Shown one piece after another: positions 35,172 through 43,882 of a stretch of 64,000 bases of DNA. The position numbers and the translations under genes were made by a program. The notes under the pieces were generated by a model, which saw only the letters and a list, made by a program, of their open reading frames with translations, made no database searches and was not told the origin of the DNA. Source of the stretch: Aeribacillus composti (GTDB lineage: Bacteria; Bacillota; Bacilli; Bacillales; Aeribacillaceae); assembly GCF_007827555.1 (NCBI RefSeq), contig NZ_VISS01000006.1, forward strand, positions 1 to 64,000. The letters are read 5' to 3'. Position 1 is the stretch's first letter. Every line of letters starts with the position of its first letter.

Positions 35172-35970
35172 TTGGGAAATATACCCTTTGGTGCTTGGAG
35201 AAGCAGATGTATCAAAGGTATTAGATACATTTTGGTCGCTGAGCGGCGACAAATCGATGGTAACGGTGCCGATTTTAGCTTGGCTTTTAGTTCCGACATT
35301 TAATGAAGAGCCAATTTTAGTGGACACCGGTTTTCGAGATGCTGAACGCTGCCAGACCGTTCATGGCTTAGGTCCTCATCGGACAAAACCTGAATGGAGC
35401 CTTCGCACCCAATTGAAGAACCATGGCTTTACAGCTGAAGAGATAAAAAAGGTAATTCTAACTCATCTCCATTATGATCATGCAGGAGGATGCGCCGAAT
35501 TTCCGAATGCAAAATTCATCGTCCAACGCACTGAATTGCAGGCTGCTGCGGCACCAATGGTATCTTCGCAGCTGAAAATCGGGGGAGGGGCGTTATTTTA
35601 TGACAGAAAAGACATTGCAGAATTAATTGACCCATTGTGGCCTCAAGTTCATTTGATCGAAGGGGATACAGAAATAGCTCCTGGGGTGAAATGTGTCTTA
35701 TTCCAAAACACTCATACGCCAGGCAGCCAAGCAGTATATGTCCAAACTGAATTTGGCACCGCAGTTATTCTTGGAGACATTGCCAGAAATGTTGAATTAA
35801 ATATTAATCAAGAAATTCCACCTGGATTAATTTACGATTTAGAGGCTACCTATCGAGCGATGATTCGAATTAAGAATGAGGCTGATATTGTTCTTCCTAG
35901 TCATGATTATGAAGTAGTAAAAAAATATAGGAACGGACTAAAAGAAGGGACGTCAGTTCATGAAAATTAA
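35158..35970 (+). CDS. Metallo-beta-lactamase-fold lactonase-like hydrolase
   Basis: A 270-aa MBL-fold protein of the N-acyl homoserine lactonase group, with the zinc motif HLHYDH (H103, H105, D107, H108), later ligands in NTHTPGSQ and VILGDIA, and SHDYE near the C-terminus. It overlaps the large subunit by 14 bases and is embedded between hydroxylase subunits. A lactone made or used in the hydroxylase pathway (for example by ring oxidation) is a likely substrate; quorum quenching is possible for the family but not indicated by this context. Confidence 0.85.
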   Translation: MSNHNWEIYPLVLGEADVSKVLDTFWSLSGDKSMVTVPILAWLLVPTFNEEPILVDTGFRDAERCQTVHGLGPHRTKPEWSLRTQLKNHGFTAEEIKKVILTHLHYDHAGGCAEFPNAKFIVQRTELQAAAAPMVSSQLKIGGGALFYDRKDIAELIDPLWPQVHLIEGDTEIAPGVKCVLFQNTHTPGSQAVYVQTEFGTAVILGDIARNVELNINQEIPPGLIYDLEATYRAMIRIKNEADIVLPSHDYEVVKKYRNGLKEGTSVHEN

Positions 35971-36346
35971 AGGAATTGAACGAGTGGCATTGCAGGTAAA
36001 AGACATCGATCAATCGATCACATTTTTTTCGAGGCTCTTCGGAACAACTTTTCAGCGGCAAAATGTGCAAATAAACGATTCCGTGATAAAAGTGGCTTTT
36101 TCTCCGCTAGGAATTGAACTTTTAGAAGAGACAGATTTAGAGAAAGAATCATTGAGAAGCTTTCACCTTCGTGTGGAGAACATAGAAGACGTTCATCCTG
36201 CTGTTTTGGAAGCTGGAGGTGAGATTCTCGCGCACTTTACAGTGGGAGAAATGGAACATATGATTGCGAAAATTGGAGATTTTCGAATTGTATTTGTATC
36301 TTACGAAGGTAATGATTCTTTGAAAGCGTTATCTTCCGAAAAATGA
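35960..36346 (+). CDS. VOC-superfamily (glyoxalase-like) protein
   Basis: A 128-aa single vicinal oxygen chelate module resembling methylmalonyl-CoA epimerase/glyoxalase halves: IERVALQVKDIDQSITFFSR at the start, LRSFHLRVENIED in the middle and IGDFRIVFVSYEGN at the end. Metal ligands of the usual H/E pattern are incomplete: the first histidine is absent (VALQVKD), so it may not be a standard glyoxalase. It overlaps the lactonase gene by 11 bases. Isomerase, dioxygenase-like or binding function cannot be chosen from sequence. Confidence 0.75.
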   Translation: MKIKGIERVALQVKDIDQSITFFSRLFGTTFQRQNVQINDSVIKVAFSPLGIELLEETDLEKESLRSFHLRVENIEDVHPAVLEAGGEILAHFTVGEMEHMIAKIGDFRIVFVSYEGNDSLKALSSEK

Positions 36347-36366
36347 TAGGTTAGGGGGAAGAATGA

Positions 36367-37308
36367 ATGAAACCAGTTCCATTTGAATATGTGGCTGTTA
36401 AAAGTGTAAATGAAGCGATAACCGCACTCGAAAAGTACGGAGACAATACAGTCATCATCGCTGGAGGACAAAGTTTGATGCAGGAAATGAATTTAAGGCA
36501 GGCTCGTCCTTCATGTCTGGTTGATATAAATGGGATCACAGATCTTGATTATATTGAAGAAACGGGTGATGCCATTAAAATCGGAGCATTAACAAGACAC
36601 CGCACCGTTGAAAAGTCTGAAATTGTAAAACGAAATTGTCCTTTGCTTCAGGAAGCCGTTACCCATATTGCGCATTTCCAGATCCGCAATCGAGGTACGA
36701 TAGGAGGAAGCCTGAGACAAAATCCGCCAGGCGCTGAATACGGAGTCGTTGCTCGTGTGTTAAATGCTCAGTTTGTCATTGCCGGTCCTGATGGCAAACG
36801 CGTACTTTCCGGAGAAGAGTTTTTCGTCAGCCACTTTAAAACAGCAGTGAAGCAAAATGAAATCATTGTCGAAATCATATTCCCAAAATTAACAAAAGAT
36901 ACGGGATATGGATTTTTGGAAGTAACAAGAAGACATGGACATATTCCCATTGTTTCAGCAGCGGCGACTCTTCAGTTAAATGAAGATGACACGGTGAAAG
37001 ATGCGCAGGTAGCTTTAGGGAATGTCAGCCCTCAAGGTGTCCCTTACAAAGTGCAATCTGTTTCACAATTGATTGGGAAACCATTTACTCAGGAAATTCT
37101 TGATCAACTAGCAAACGATATAAAGAATGAAGTCAATCCAGATCCTGAAGCAGATGCAAAAGCTGGCTATACATTGCAGCTTTCGAGAATTATGGGACGC
37201 CGTGTTTCTGAAATTTCCAGTGCTGAGTATCGAAAAGAAGCGTCATCCGTATTGAGTATTCGGGCTTTACAAAAGGCATACCAACAAATTAAAGGAACAT
37301 TTCAGTAA
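36367..37308 (+). CDS. Molybdenum hydroxylase FAD-binding (medium) subunit
   Basis: A 313-aa CoxM-type subunit that carries FAD and passes electrons from the Fe-S subunit to the acceptor. FAD contacts are visible in TVIIAGGQSLMQEMNLR (about 30-46) and IRNRGTIGGSLRQNPPGAEY (about 103-122). GGGGGAAG precedes the ATG. It follows the large subunit, lactonase and VOC genes with short gaps; the Fe-S subunit gene is displaced 600 bases downstream behind a hairpin. Confidence 0.9.
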   Translation: MKPVPFEYVAVKSVNEAITALEKYGDNTVIIAGGQSLMQEMNLRQARPSCLVDINGITDLDYIEETGDAIKIGALTRHRTVEKSEIVKRNCPLLQEAVTHIAHFQIRNRGTIGGSLRQNPPGAEYGVVARVLNAQFVIAGPDGKRVLSGEEFFVSHFKTAVKQNEIIVEIIFPKLTKDTGYGFLEVTRRHGHIPIVSAAATLQLNEDDTVKDAQVALGNVSPQGVPYKVQSVSQLIGKPFTQEILDQLANDIKNEVNPDPEADAKAGYTLQLSRIMGRRVSEISSAEYRKEASSVLSIRALQKAYQQIKGTFQ

Positions 37309-37323
37309 TGAAGAAAAATAAAA

Positions 37324-37385
37324 AGTCCCCTTGGTTTTGATAAGGGTTTGAGGCCGTTTCCCTAACGAAAAAACCAAAGAGGACT
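37324..37385 (-). terminator. Long hairpin, terminator for minus-strand transcription
   Basis: Arms AGTCCCCTTGGTTTT and AAAACCAAAGAGGACT pair with a small bulge around a 31-base loop that can pair internally (AGGG/CCCT). The T-rich tail follows the left arm on the minus strand, so it ends leftward transcription from the 37386-37916 interval. Confidence 0.5.
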
Positions 37386-37916
37386 CACTTGTATTATAAC
37401 TCGATGAAAAAATTAAGCAAATGATACTAGTAACAGTCATTACCTGCATTCATCTTTTCCGAAAAGAGCTCGATATAATCGCTGCTCGTTTCATTTTCGA
37501 AAATTCAATCATTGACTTTGAACCATTGAAGAAAGGTCATTTGTAGGTGTTGAATCAGACAAAATGACCGCTATAAAAGGCTTGATCATACCGAGAGCCG
37601 GCGGTCTTCTTTTTACGAATGCTGTCACCACCGATCGCTGCGGCTTTAATTCGGAATACAGACGAATTTTTGTAAGTGTACGGAGAACATGTTCGCCTTC
37701 ACTCGCGGTTACACCGAATGGTCCCAATAGAAGCGACCATGAGACAAATGTAAATTCAAGGGGGTTATAACGGGATGTTTCACTTCCTCATAGATAAGAA
37801 AACATCCCTTTACCCATATTTCTTCAATATATAGCATTTGTGCGGGGTTTGAAAAGTTTTAAAGAAAATGTGAGGAAACAATAAATAAATAATGAAAAGT
37901 AGGGGGAGGAATTTAC
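37386..37916. other. Interval splitting the hydroxylase operon, possible minus-strand gene relic
   Basis: About 530 bases between medium and small hydroxylase subunits. A 72-codon minus-strand frame (37509-37727) reads FGVTASEGEHVLRTLTKIRL, which looks protein-like but lacks a ribosome binding site and a recognisable family; it lies upstream of the minus-strand hairpin. An insertion followed by decay is likely. GGGGGAGG before 37917 belongs to the next gene. Confidence 0.4.
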
Positions 37917-38417
37917 ATGATAGATAAAACTACTCGCAAAAAAATCACGGTCACTGTCAATGGAACGGTATATGAGCGTGAAGTGAATGTTCGGACATTA
38001 CTAAGTGACTTTCTCCGGAGAGAATTAGGTTTAACGGGAACACATGTTGGTTGTGAACAGGGGGTATGCGGCGCTTGTACGATATTGGTGGACGGTCAGG
38101 CAGTCCGTTCCTGTTTGCTGTTAGCGGTTCAAGCAGATAATCGCTCCATTACCACCATTGAAGGAATAGGAACGCCTGATCACCTTCATCCGATTCAGGA
38201 GGCTTTTTGGGAAAATCATGGTTTGCAGTGCGGGTTCTGTACTCCAGGATTTGTGATATCTGTTTACGAATTTTTAAAAGAAAATCCTGATCCATCCGAT
38301 GAAGAAATTCGTGAAGCGTTGTCCGGTAATTTGTGCCGTTGTACAGGATATCAAGGAATTATTAAATCGGTAAAAGCAGCTGCAGAAAAATTAAAACAAT
38401 CGGAATTGGCTGGTTAA
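37917..38417 (+). CDS. Molybdenum hydroxylase (2Fe-2S) small subunit
   Basis: A 166-aa CoxS-type subunit holding two 2Fe-2S clusters. The plant-type cluster ligands are C46, C51, C54 and C66 (CEQGVCGACT...SC); the second, helical cluster uses C105, C108, C140 and C142 (CGFCTPGF; LCRCTGYQG). AGGGGGAGG precedes the ATG. Completes the heterotrimer encoded from 32772. Confidence 0.93.
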   Translation: MIDKTTRKKITVTVNGTVYEREVNVRTLLSDFLRRELGLTGTHVGCEQGVCGACTILVDGQAVRSCLLLAVQADNRSITTIEGIGTPDHLHPIQEAFWENHGLQCGFCTPGFVISVYEFLKENPDPSDEEIREALSGNLCRCTGYQGIIKSVKAAAEKLKQSELAG

Positions 38418-38434
38418 ATAAAAAATCAGGGGCT

Positions 38435-38690
38435 GTTCTGATGAGTTCCTAAAATGAAGGATTTGGGAGAAATACTACTGTGAAGGACAAAAATAATGGA
38501 ATCAAATTTGTACATGTTCTCATAGAGGCAATGAAGTCCAACAAGAAGCAATTGTATGTGCTGAATGTCCGTTATAAAACTTTTGAAGAACTTAATTCAG
38601 AAAGAGAGCATAAGAAAAGTCCTTCATAAGCCTTCTGAAGGATTTAAACAAGATAGGAAAAATGGTTCTGATAAGTTCCTAAAATGAAGG
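38435..38690. repeat. Direct repeats flanking a decayed element
   Basis: GTTCTGATGAGTTCCTAAAA (with ATGAAGG after it) at 38435-38460 recurs at 38665-38690 with a single difference (G/A at position nine). The first copy follows GGGGCT and the second leads into a GGGGCT hairpin, suggesting related element ends. Confidence 0.5.
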
Positions 38691-38732
38691 GGCTCCAAAA
38701 AGTCAGTTAACCCTGACCTTTTGGACAGCCCC
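38689..38732. terminator. Hairpin with GGGGCT/AGCCCC ends
   Basis: GGGGCTCCAAAAAGTCAG pairs with CTGACCTTTTGGACAGCCCC around six bases, followed by TTTTT at 38737. It may terminate readthrough from the hydroxylase genes or be a mobile element end. Confidence 0.5.
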
Positions 38733-38887
38733 GTAGTTTTTCAAACGACTAGGAAAATCGCCTCTGCTTTAGATGAGATTGTGACTCATTCTTAAAGCCT
38801 ATCTATGTTCGTAATTGACTTTAACCATAATAAAATCAAGATTCTAGCAAAAGCATATCTGTATGGTGATGGAATACAAGGAGGTTT

Positions 38888-39892
38888 ATGGAAATGCAAG
38901 AGCTGCTTCAAACATACCACTTAAATGAAAACAATTTCAATTGGGATAAAAACTGGTTCATACAAGCATGGCGGATTATGAACACGATACGTGTATTTGA
39001 AGAAAAAAGCATTCAAATTTACAAAAAAGGACTCATGGGTGGATCACTTCACTCATCTATTGGCCAAGAAGCTGTAGCAGCTGGAGTTTGTATGAATTTG
39101 AAAAAAGACGATTATATTTCCATTACGTATCGGGGGCGTGGTCAAGCATTAGCAAAAGGGGCCGATCCTTTTCAATTATTTTCCGAAATTTTAGGGAAGA
39201 AGACAGGCTATTGCAAAGGAAAAGGGGGCCCTATGCATATTACATCTCAAGAGCTTGGGATATTAGTAGCGAATGGCATCGTCGGTGCAGGTATTCCAAT
39301 TGCTGTCGGAGCAGGTTTATCCATCAAAACGTTGAAAAAGAATCAAGTTTCTGTTGCGTTTTTCGGAGATGGGGCGACAAACCAAGGAGCATTTCATGAA
39401 GCTCTAAATTTGGCTGCGATCTATAAACTGCCGGTCGTTTTCGTTTGCGAAAACAATCTATATTCAGAAATGACGCCAATTAAAAATGCTGTATTAAATG
39501 AGCATTTAGCAGAAAGAGGACTGGCCTATCGCATTCCGTCGATCATCGTGAATGGAAATGATGTGCGAGCTGTATATGAGGTTGCAAAACAAGCTGTGGA
39601 ACGGGCGCGTTCAGGTGAAGGGCCTACCTTTATAGAAGCCAAAACTTATAGATTGTTAGGACATATGATCGGTGATGCGGAGACGTACCGAACAAAAGAA
39701 GAAGTGGAGGAATGGAGACAAAAAGAACCGATCAGATATTTTCGGGATGTATGCTTAAAACAAAATGTATTGAACGAAAAAGAATTAGATGAAATACAAC
39801 AACAAGTTATACAAGAAATTGACATTGCATATGAACGTGCGATGAAATCTGAAGAACCTGAAATGGAGGAGATCTTTAATGATGTCTACTAA
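38888..39892 (+). CDS. acoA: TPP-dependent acetoin/2-oxoacid dehydrogenase E1 alpha
   Basis: A 334-aa E1 alpha subunit of the AcoA/PdhA family. The thiamin diphosphate motif begins FFGDGATNQGAFHEALNLAA (about 158-177) and ends in a conserved NN (ENNLYSEMT). Other family parts: GSLHSSIGQEAVAAG and GKGGPMHI. AAGGAGG precedes the ATG. With E1 beta and E2 downstream it forms a dehydrogenase complex; length and motif fit AcoA better than PdhA (usually about 370). Branched-chain oxoacid use is less likely. Confidence 0.85.
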   Translation: MEMQELLQTYHLNENNFNWDKNWFIQAWRIMNTIRVFEEKSIQIYKKGLMGGSLHSSIGQEAVAAGVCMNLKKDDYISITYRGRGQALAKGADPFQLFSEILGKKTGYCKGKGGPMHITSQELGILVANGIVGAGIPIAVGAGLSIKTLKKNQVSVAFFGDGATNQGAFHEALNLAAIYKLPVVFVCENNLYSEMTPIKNAVLNEHLAERGLAYRIPSIIVNGNDVRAVYEVAKQAVERARSGEGPTFIEAKTYRLLGHMIGDAETYRTKEEVEEWRQKEPIRYFRDVCLKQNVLNEKELDEIQQQVIQEIDIAYERAMKSEEPEMEEIFNDVY

Positions 39893-40883
39893 TAGAATCA
39901 TCAGTTATGCCCAAGCAATCAATGAAGCTCTTAAAGAAGAAATGGCATTAGATGATAGAGTAATCCTTTTAGGGGAAGATATTGGTTCATATGGCGGCGT
40001 TTTTAAGGTGACAAAAGGTTTGTTTGATGAATTCGGAAAAGAACGAGTCATCGATACACCTATCTCTGAAACCGGATTTATCGGTGCAGGAGTTGGGGCA
40101 GCGATGACGGGGTTAAAGCCGGTCATTGAGATTATGTGGATTGATTTTTCGCTAGTAGCGATGGATCAAATTATTAATCAGGCAGCGAAAATGGCCTATA
40201 TGTCTGGAGGACAAACGAGCGTTCCGATGGTAATACGTACACAAGGCGGCGGGGGAAGAGGAAATGGCGCCCAGCATTCGCAAAGCCTTGAAACATTATT
40301 TGCACATATTCCGGGGCTCAAAGTCGTTGCACCTTCTACCCCTTATGATGCGAAAGGATTATTGAAATCATCCATCCGGGAAGGAAGTCCGGTCATATTT
40401 ATTGAACATAAAATGCTTTACTCTCAAAAAGGAGAAGTTCCGGAAGAGGAATATACGATTCCTTTAGGAAAGGCGGATATTAAAAGGTCTGGAAAGGATG
40501 TTACGATTGTTACGCTGTCAAGAATGGTACAGTTTTCGCTTGAAGCTGCAAAAGAATTAGAAAAAGAAGGAATCGATGCTGAAGTAATTGATTTGCGTAC
40601 TCTTGTTCCTCTAGATATAGAAACAGTTAAGGAGTCAGTAAAAAAGACGAACCGAGTAGTTGTTGTGCATGAAGCGACTCGTTCTTACGGCTGGGGAGCT
40701 GAAATTGCTGCCAGAATTCAAGAGGAGGCTTTTGATGATCTGGATGCACCGGTACAACGAGTGGGGGCGGAAGATGTTCCTGTTCCATATAACTTAAATT
40801 TAGAAAAAGAAATGCTCCCACAAACGAAAGATATCATTCAAGGAGTAAAAAAATCTTTGTATTTACAAATGGAAACAGTGTAA
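39879..40883 (+). CDS. acoB: Acetoin/2-oxoacid dehydrogenase E1 beta
   Basis: A 334-aa transketolase-like beta subunit: VILLGEDIGSYGGVFKVTKG (about 27-46), PISETGFIGAGVGAAMTGLK, IRTQGGGGRGNGAQHSQSLE and the C-terminal swivel VVVHEATRSYGWGAEIAARI. It overlaps the alpha gene by 14 bases, with GGAGG upstream. Forms an alpha2beta2 E1 with the preceding product. Confidence 0.88.
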   Translation: MMSTNRIISYAQAINEALKEEMALDDRVILLGEDIGSYGGVFKVTKGLFDEFGKERVIDTPISETGFIGAGVGAAMTGLKPVIEIMWIDFSLVAMDQIINQAAKMAYMSGGQTSVPMVIRTQGGGGRGNGAQHSQSLETLFAHIPGLKVVAPSTPYDAKGLLKSSIREGSPVIFIEHKMLYSQKGEVPEEEYTIPLGKADIKRSGKDVTIVTLSRMVQFSLEAAKELEKEGIDAEVIDLRTLVPLDIETVKESVKKTNRVVVVHEATRSYGWGAEIAARIQEEAFDDLDAPVQRVGAEDVPVPYNLNLEKEMLPQTKDIIQGVKKSLYLQMETV

Positions 40884-40984
40884 TGGCACAGTACAACAAT
40901 TATTTGAAAGCATTTTGATAAATAATTGCAATTTATATACACAAAAAGATGCTATCTATGTGTTATGACGAAGGAGGAAAAAAG

Positions 40985-42196
40985 GTGCGGCAGGAAATTG
41001 TACTTCCTAAATTGGATTCATCAATGGAAGAGGCTCGTATAGTTTCATGGGAGGTCAAAATTGGTGATACTATTAAAATAGATGACCCAATTTTAATTGT
41101 AGAAACTGAAAAATCCAGTCTTGAGGTTGAATCAGAAGTAGAGGGAACGTTAGAAGAAATTGTTGTGGATGAAGGTGAAACTGTACCAGTAGGAACTGTT
41201 CTTGCATATGTATCGAGTGGTAAACATTCCACCGAACAAAAAGGCAGCTCCGATCATAATCCTGTAAAAGAAGAGAACATCTCACTAGGAAAGACTGAAA
41301 GAATCCGAGTTTCTCCAGCAGCTAGAAGACTTGCAAAGCAGCGCGGAGTAGATCTAACCAAAATTAAAGGCTCGGGACCAAGGGGAAGAGTGATTCTGAA
41401 AGATGTGGCGGAAGCAGCTGCAAATGTAGTGAATCAAAGTGTTAAAACAGAAAATAAAGTCATAGCATCGATACATGCTAAAGGGAAAAGGGTTAACCTT
41501 ACAAGTATGAGAAAAACGATTGCGCAGCGAATGACCGCAAGCTTTATGAATGTTCCTCAATTCCAAATCAAGAAAAGAGTCGATGTATCATCCATTGTGC
41601 AATTGCGGCAGGCAGTAGTTTCAAGCATTGAACATTCGGCAGGCGTTCGTTTATCATTTAATGATTTTCTCATACAGGCGGTGGCTTTAACATTGAAGAA
41701 ATTCCCGAGGGTAAATGCCTCATTCATAGATTCTGAAGGAGATCCTTATATTTTGGAGCATGAAGATATTAATATTGGTCTAGCGGTTGCTATTGATGAC
41801 GGTTTAGTTGTTCCCGTCATCCATCAGGCAGATCAATTGTCCTTAATCGAGATTGCAGAAAAAAGAACAGAATTGGTTGAAAAAGCGAGAAAAGGCTTAT
41901 TGAAGCCTGAAGAAATGCGTGGAGGAACTTTCACAATTTCCAATCTTGGCTCAGTTGGAGTTGACGAGTTTGTGGCAATTGTAAATCCTCCTGAAACCGG
42001 CATCTTAGCAGTTGGAAATATAATAGAACAGCCTGTTTTAACGAATCGTCATGAAACTTTGATAAAGCCGATGATCACATTAAATGCTTCATTTGATCAT
42101 CGTACAATTGATGGCGCCTACGGTGGAAGATTTCTCGCTCAATTATGTGATCAGTTGCAATCAGGTCAATGGAATATCTTTTCAACAGTAAAATAA
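40985..42196 (+). CDS. acoC: Dihydrolipoamide acetyltransferase E2 of the acetoin/2-oxoacid dehydrogenase
   Basis: A 403-aa E2 from the GTG at 40985, which has AAGGAGGAAAAA upstream; the longer frame from 40949 has no site and adds 12 odd residues. Domains: lipoyl (about 1-75, lipoylated lysine in VETEKSSLEV), linker, peripheral subunit-binding domain (about 105-140, VSPAARRLAKQRGVDLTKIK) and catalytic acyltransferase with the terminal FDHRTIDGAYGG histidine. An E3 (dihydrolipoamide dehydrogenase) gene is absent after it, so the complex must borrow E3 from elsewhere. Confidence 0.88.
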   Translation: MRQEIVLPKLDSSMEEARIVSWEVKIGDTIKIDDPILIVETEKSSLEVESEVEGTLEEIVVDEGETVPVGTVLAYVSSGKHSTEQKGSSDHNPVKEENISLGKTERIRVSPAARRLAKQRGVDLTKIKGSGPRGRVILKDVAEAAANVVNQSVKTENKVIASIHAKGKRVNLTSMRKTIAQRMTASFMNVPQFQIKKRVDVSSIVQLRQAVVSSIEHSAGVRLSFNDFLIQAVALTLKKFPRVNASFIDSEGDPYILEHEDINIGLAVAIDDGLVVPVIHQADQLSLIEIAEKRTELVEKARKGLLKPEEMRGGTFTISNLGSVGVDEFVAIVNPPETGILAVGNIIEQPVLTNRHETLIKPMITLNASFDHRTIDGAYGGRFLAQLCDQLQSGQWNIFSTVK

Positions 42197-42713
42197 TGAA
42201 ATCATTAGGAAGAAAAGGACTTATTCGTTGCCATGATGAGCATTCGAACATTAAAACAATTTTTCTGAGAAGGACATTAAGCAAAGCTTTTAATCAAGCT
42301 ATCTTTGACTCTGATCTGAGGAGCAGGAGCTGGTGCACACCGAAAATATTATCTGAAGATTTAGAATGACTAGACATAATTTTCAACTTGATAGAAACAT
42401 ATAATAGGATTTCCGGCCATCTCCTTTTTATAAACCAAGGTCAGCAGGTTTTATAAGCAGTACCGGAGGCAGTACCAGAGTATCACTCGTTTTTGAAAAT
42501 AAGCTTGCTTGAAAAATTGAAACAAATGACGGAGTTTTAGATGGAGTCTTCTCCATCCTCCGCCATTTATATTTTTAGGCGGTAACTAAAAAACGAGTGA
42601 GAACTGATTCATCAACGCCTGCATCAAAAAGTTTCAAAAATTCGGAACAACTTGAAATTTTCATGAGAAGCTTTTTCTCCAAAATAATGTTAGCATGATA
42701 GGAGAGTGTAAAA
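42197..42713. other. Intergenic region between acoC and moaA
   Basis: A terminator-like hairpin lies at 42529-42564. GCAGTACC occurs twice (near 42459 and 42472). I looked for a Moco riboswitch upstream of moaA but could not fit one. A short plus-strand frame overlapping acoC's end is judged chance. Confidence 0.45.
42529..42564 (+). terminator. Hairpin terminator after the aco genes
   Basis: ATGGAG/CTCCAT with a TCTT loop, extended by GACGGAG/CTCCGCC, followed by an A/T-rich stretch with TTTTT at 42572. Confidence 0.55.
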
Positions 42714-43736
42714 ATGGGCAATATGAACAAAATAACCGATACCCTTCAGCGTCCTCTCCGTGATTTGCGCATTTCAGTTACTGATCGGTGTAATTTTCGC
42801 TGCCGCTATTGTATGCCAGCGGAGATTTTTGGTCCTTATTTTCAATTTCTCAAAAATGATCAGTTGCTCAGTTTTGAGGAAATAACTCGACTGGCTCGCA
42901 TTTTTGCCTCACTTGGCGTCGAGAAAATTCGCCTATCAGGGGGAGAGCCGTTGCTGCGCAAAGAGCTGCCGAAGTTAATTGAAATGCTCGGTTCTATAGA
43001 GGGTATTTCTGACATTGCTTTGACTACGAACGGTTCTCTTCTTGCCAAACATGCGAAAGCGTTAAAGGACGCTGGTCTTCACCGTGTCAACGTTAGTTTG
43101 GACAGCTTAGATGATAAAGTTTTTCGCCAAATGAACGGCGGCCGCTGTGACGTAAAAACAGTTCTTGAAGGGATTGAAGCGGCCGCAAAGGCAGGTATGA
43201 AGGTGAAAGTGAATATGGTTGTACAAAAGGGGATCAATGATCAGGACATTGTGCCCATGGCGCGTTACTTCCGCGGGACCGGACATGTTTTACGCTTTAT
43301 TGAATTTATGGATGTAGGAAATAGCAACGGCTGGAATCTTACACAAGTGGTATCTAAGCAAGAAATTTTCGAACGTGTGAACGCTGAAATGCCGTTAGAA
43401 CCAATCCCGTCCAATTATTTTGGAGAAGTAGCCTCTCGTTATCGCTATCGCGGCACAAATGAGGAAATAGGCATTATTTCTTCCGTAACGGACTCTTTTT
43501 GTTCCACGTGCACAAGAGCTCGACTCTCAGCGGACGGCAATCTTTACACCTGTCTATTTGCCTCGCAAGGGACAGATTTGCGGGCGCAGCTCCGCAGCGG
43601 GGCAAAGGATGAAGAAATTAGGAATCTCATTCAGGATGTTTGGAGCCGTCGAGCTGATCGTTACTCTGAAGAAAGATTTAACAATACAACGATGCCGAAC
43701 AAAAAGAAGATAGAGATGTACTATATTGGAGGATAA
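42714..43736 (+). CDS. moaA: GTP 3',8-cyclase MoaA
   Basis: Radical SAM enzyme that, with MoaC, turns GTP into cyclic pyranopterin monophosphate, the first step of molybdenum cofactor synthesis. A 340-aa protein with the SAM cluster motif CNFRCRYC (C26, C30, C33), [12 protein letters not shown], and the C-terminal cluster motif [20 protein letters not shown]; it ends in the characteristic GG. AGGAGAG precedes the ATG. First of three cofactor genes (moaA, moeA, mocA) directly downstream of the hydroxylase and aco genes. moaC, moaD and moaE are not in the window. Confidence 0.95.
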   Translation: MGNMNKITDTLQRPLRDLRISVTDRCNFRCRYCMPAEIFGPYFQFLKNDQLLSFEEITRLARIFASLGVEKIRLSGGEPLLRKELPKLIEMLGSIEGISDIALTTNGSLLAKHAKALKDAGLHRVNVSLDSLDDKVFRQMNGGRCDVKTVLEGIEAAAKAGMKVKVNMVVQKGINDQDIVPMARYFRGTGHVLRFIEFMDVGNSNGWNLTQVVSKQEIFERVNAEMPLEPIPSNYFGEVASRYRYRGTNEEIGIISSVTDSFCSTCTRARLSADGNLYTCLFASQGTDLRAQLRSGAKDEEIRNLIQDVWSRRADRYSEERFNNTTMPNKKKIEMYYIGG

Positions 43737-43882
43737 AACAGAGCGGGGGGAGAAAAGAACATATATTTCAGCTAATCGCTATGATAACAACGAAATTGTC
43801 GGTCGATTGAAGGGACAAAAGAACGTATTTTTCAACTAATGAAAGGCGCAGGATCATTTCAAAATATACAGGTGGTGATTGC

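Larger units (their letters stand above)
38418..38887. other. Decayed repeat element upstream of the acetoin-type dehydrogenase
   Basis: Holds two near-identical 26-base direct repeats (38435-38460 and 38665-38690) flanking about 200 bases in which a frame reads QQEAIVCAECPL with later stops, reminiscent of IS1182/IS5-type transposase zinc regions. A 49-codon frame (38480-38629) overlaps in another phase. After a hairpin (38689-38732) comes TTGACT (38814) upstream of the dehydrogenase. No sigma-54 -24/-12 motif was seen. Confidence 0.4.

Noticed and set aside
35158..35970. Dedicated quorum-quenching AHL lactonase
   Set aside because: Family match is real, but the gene overlaps the hydroxylase subunit gene, so a metabolic lactone is more likely.
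38733..38887. Sigma-54 promoter upstream of the aco-type genes
   Set aside because: B. subtilis aco uses SigL, but no GG-N10-GC motif could be found here.
42197..42713. Moco riboswitch upstream of moaA
   Set aside because: No arrangement of the expected helices could be fitted; only a terminator-like hairpin and a short repeat are present.
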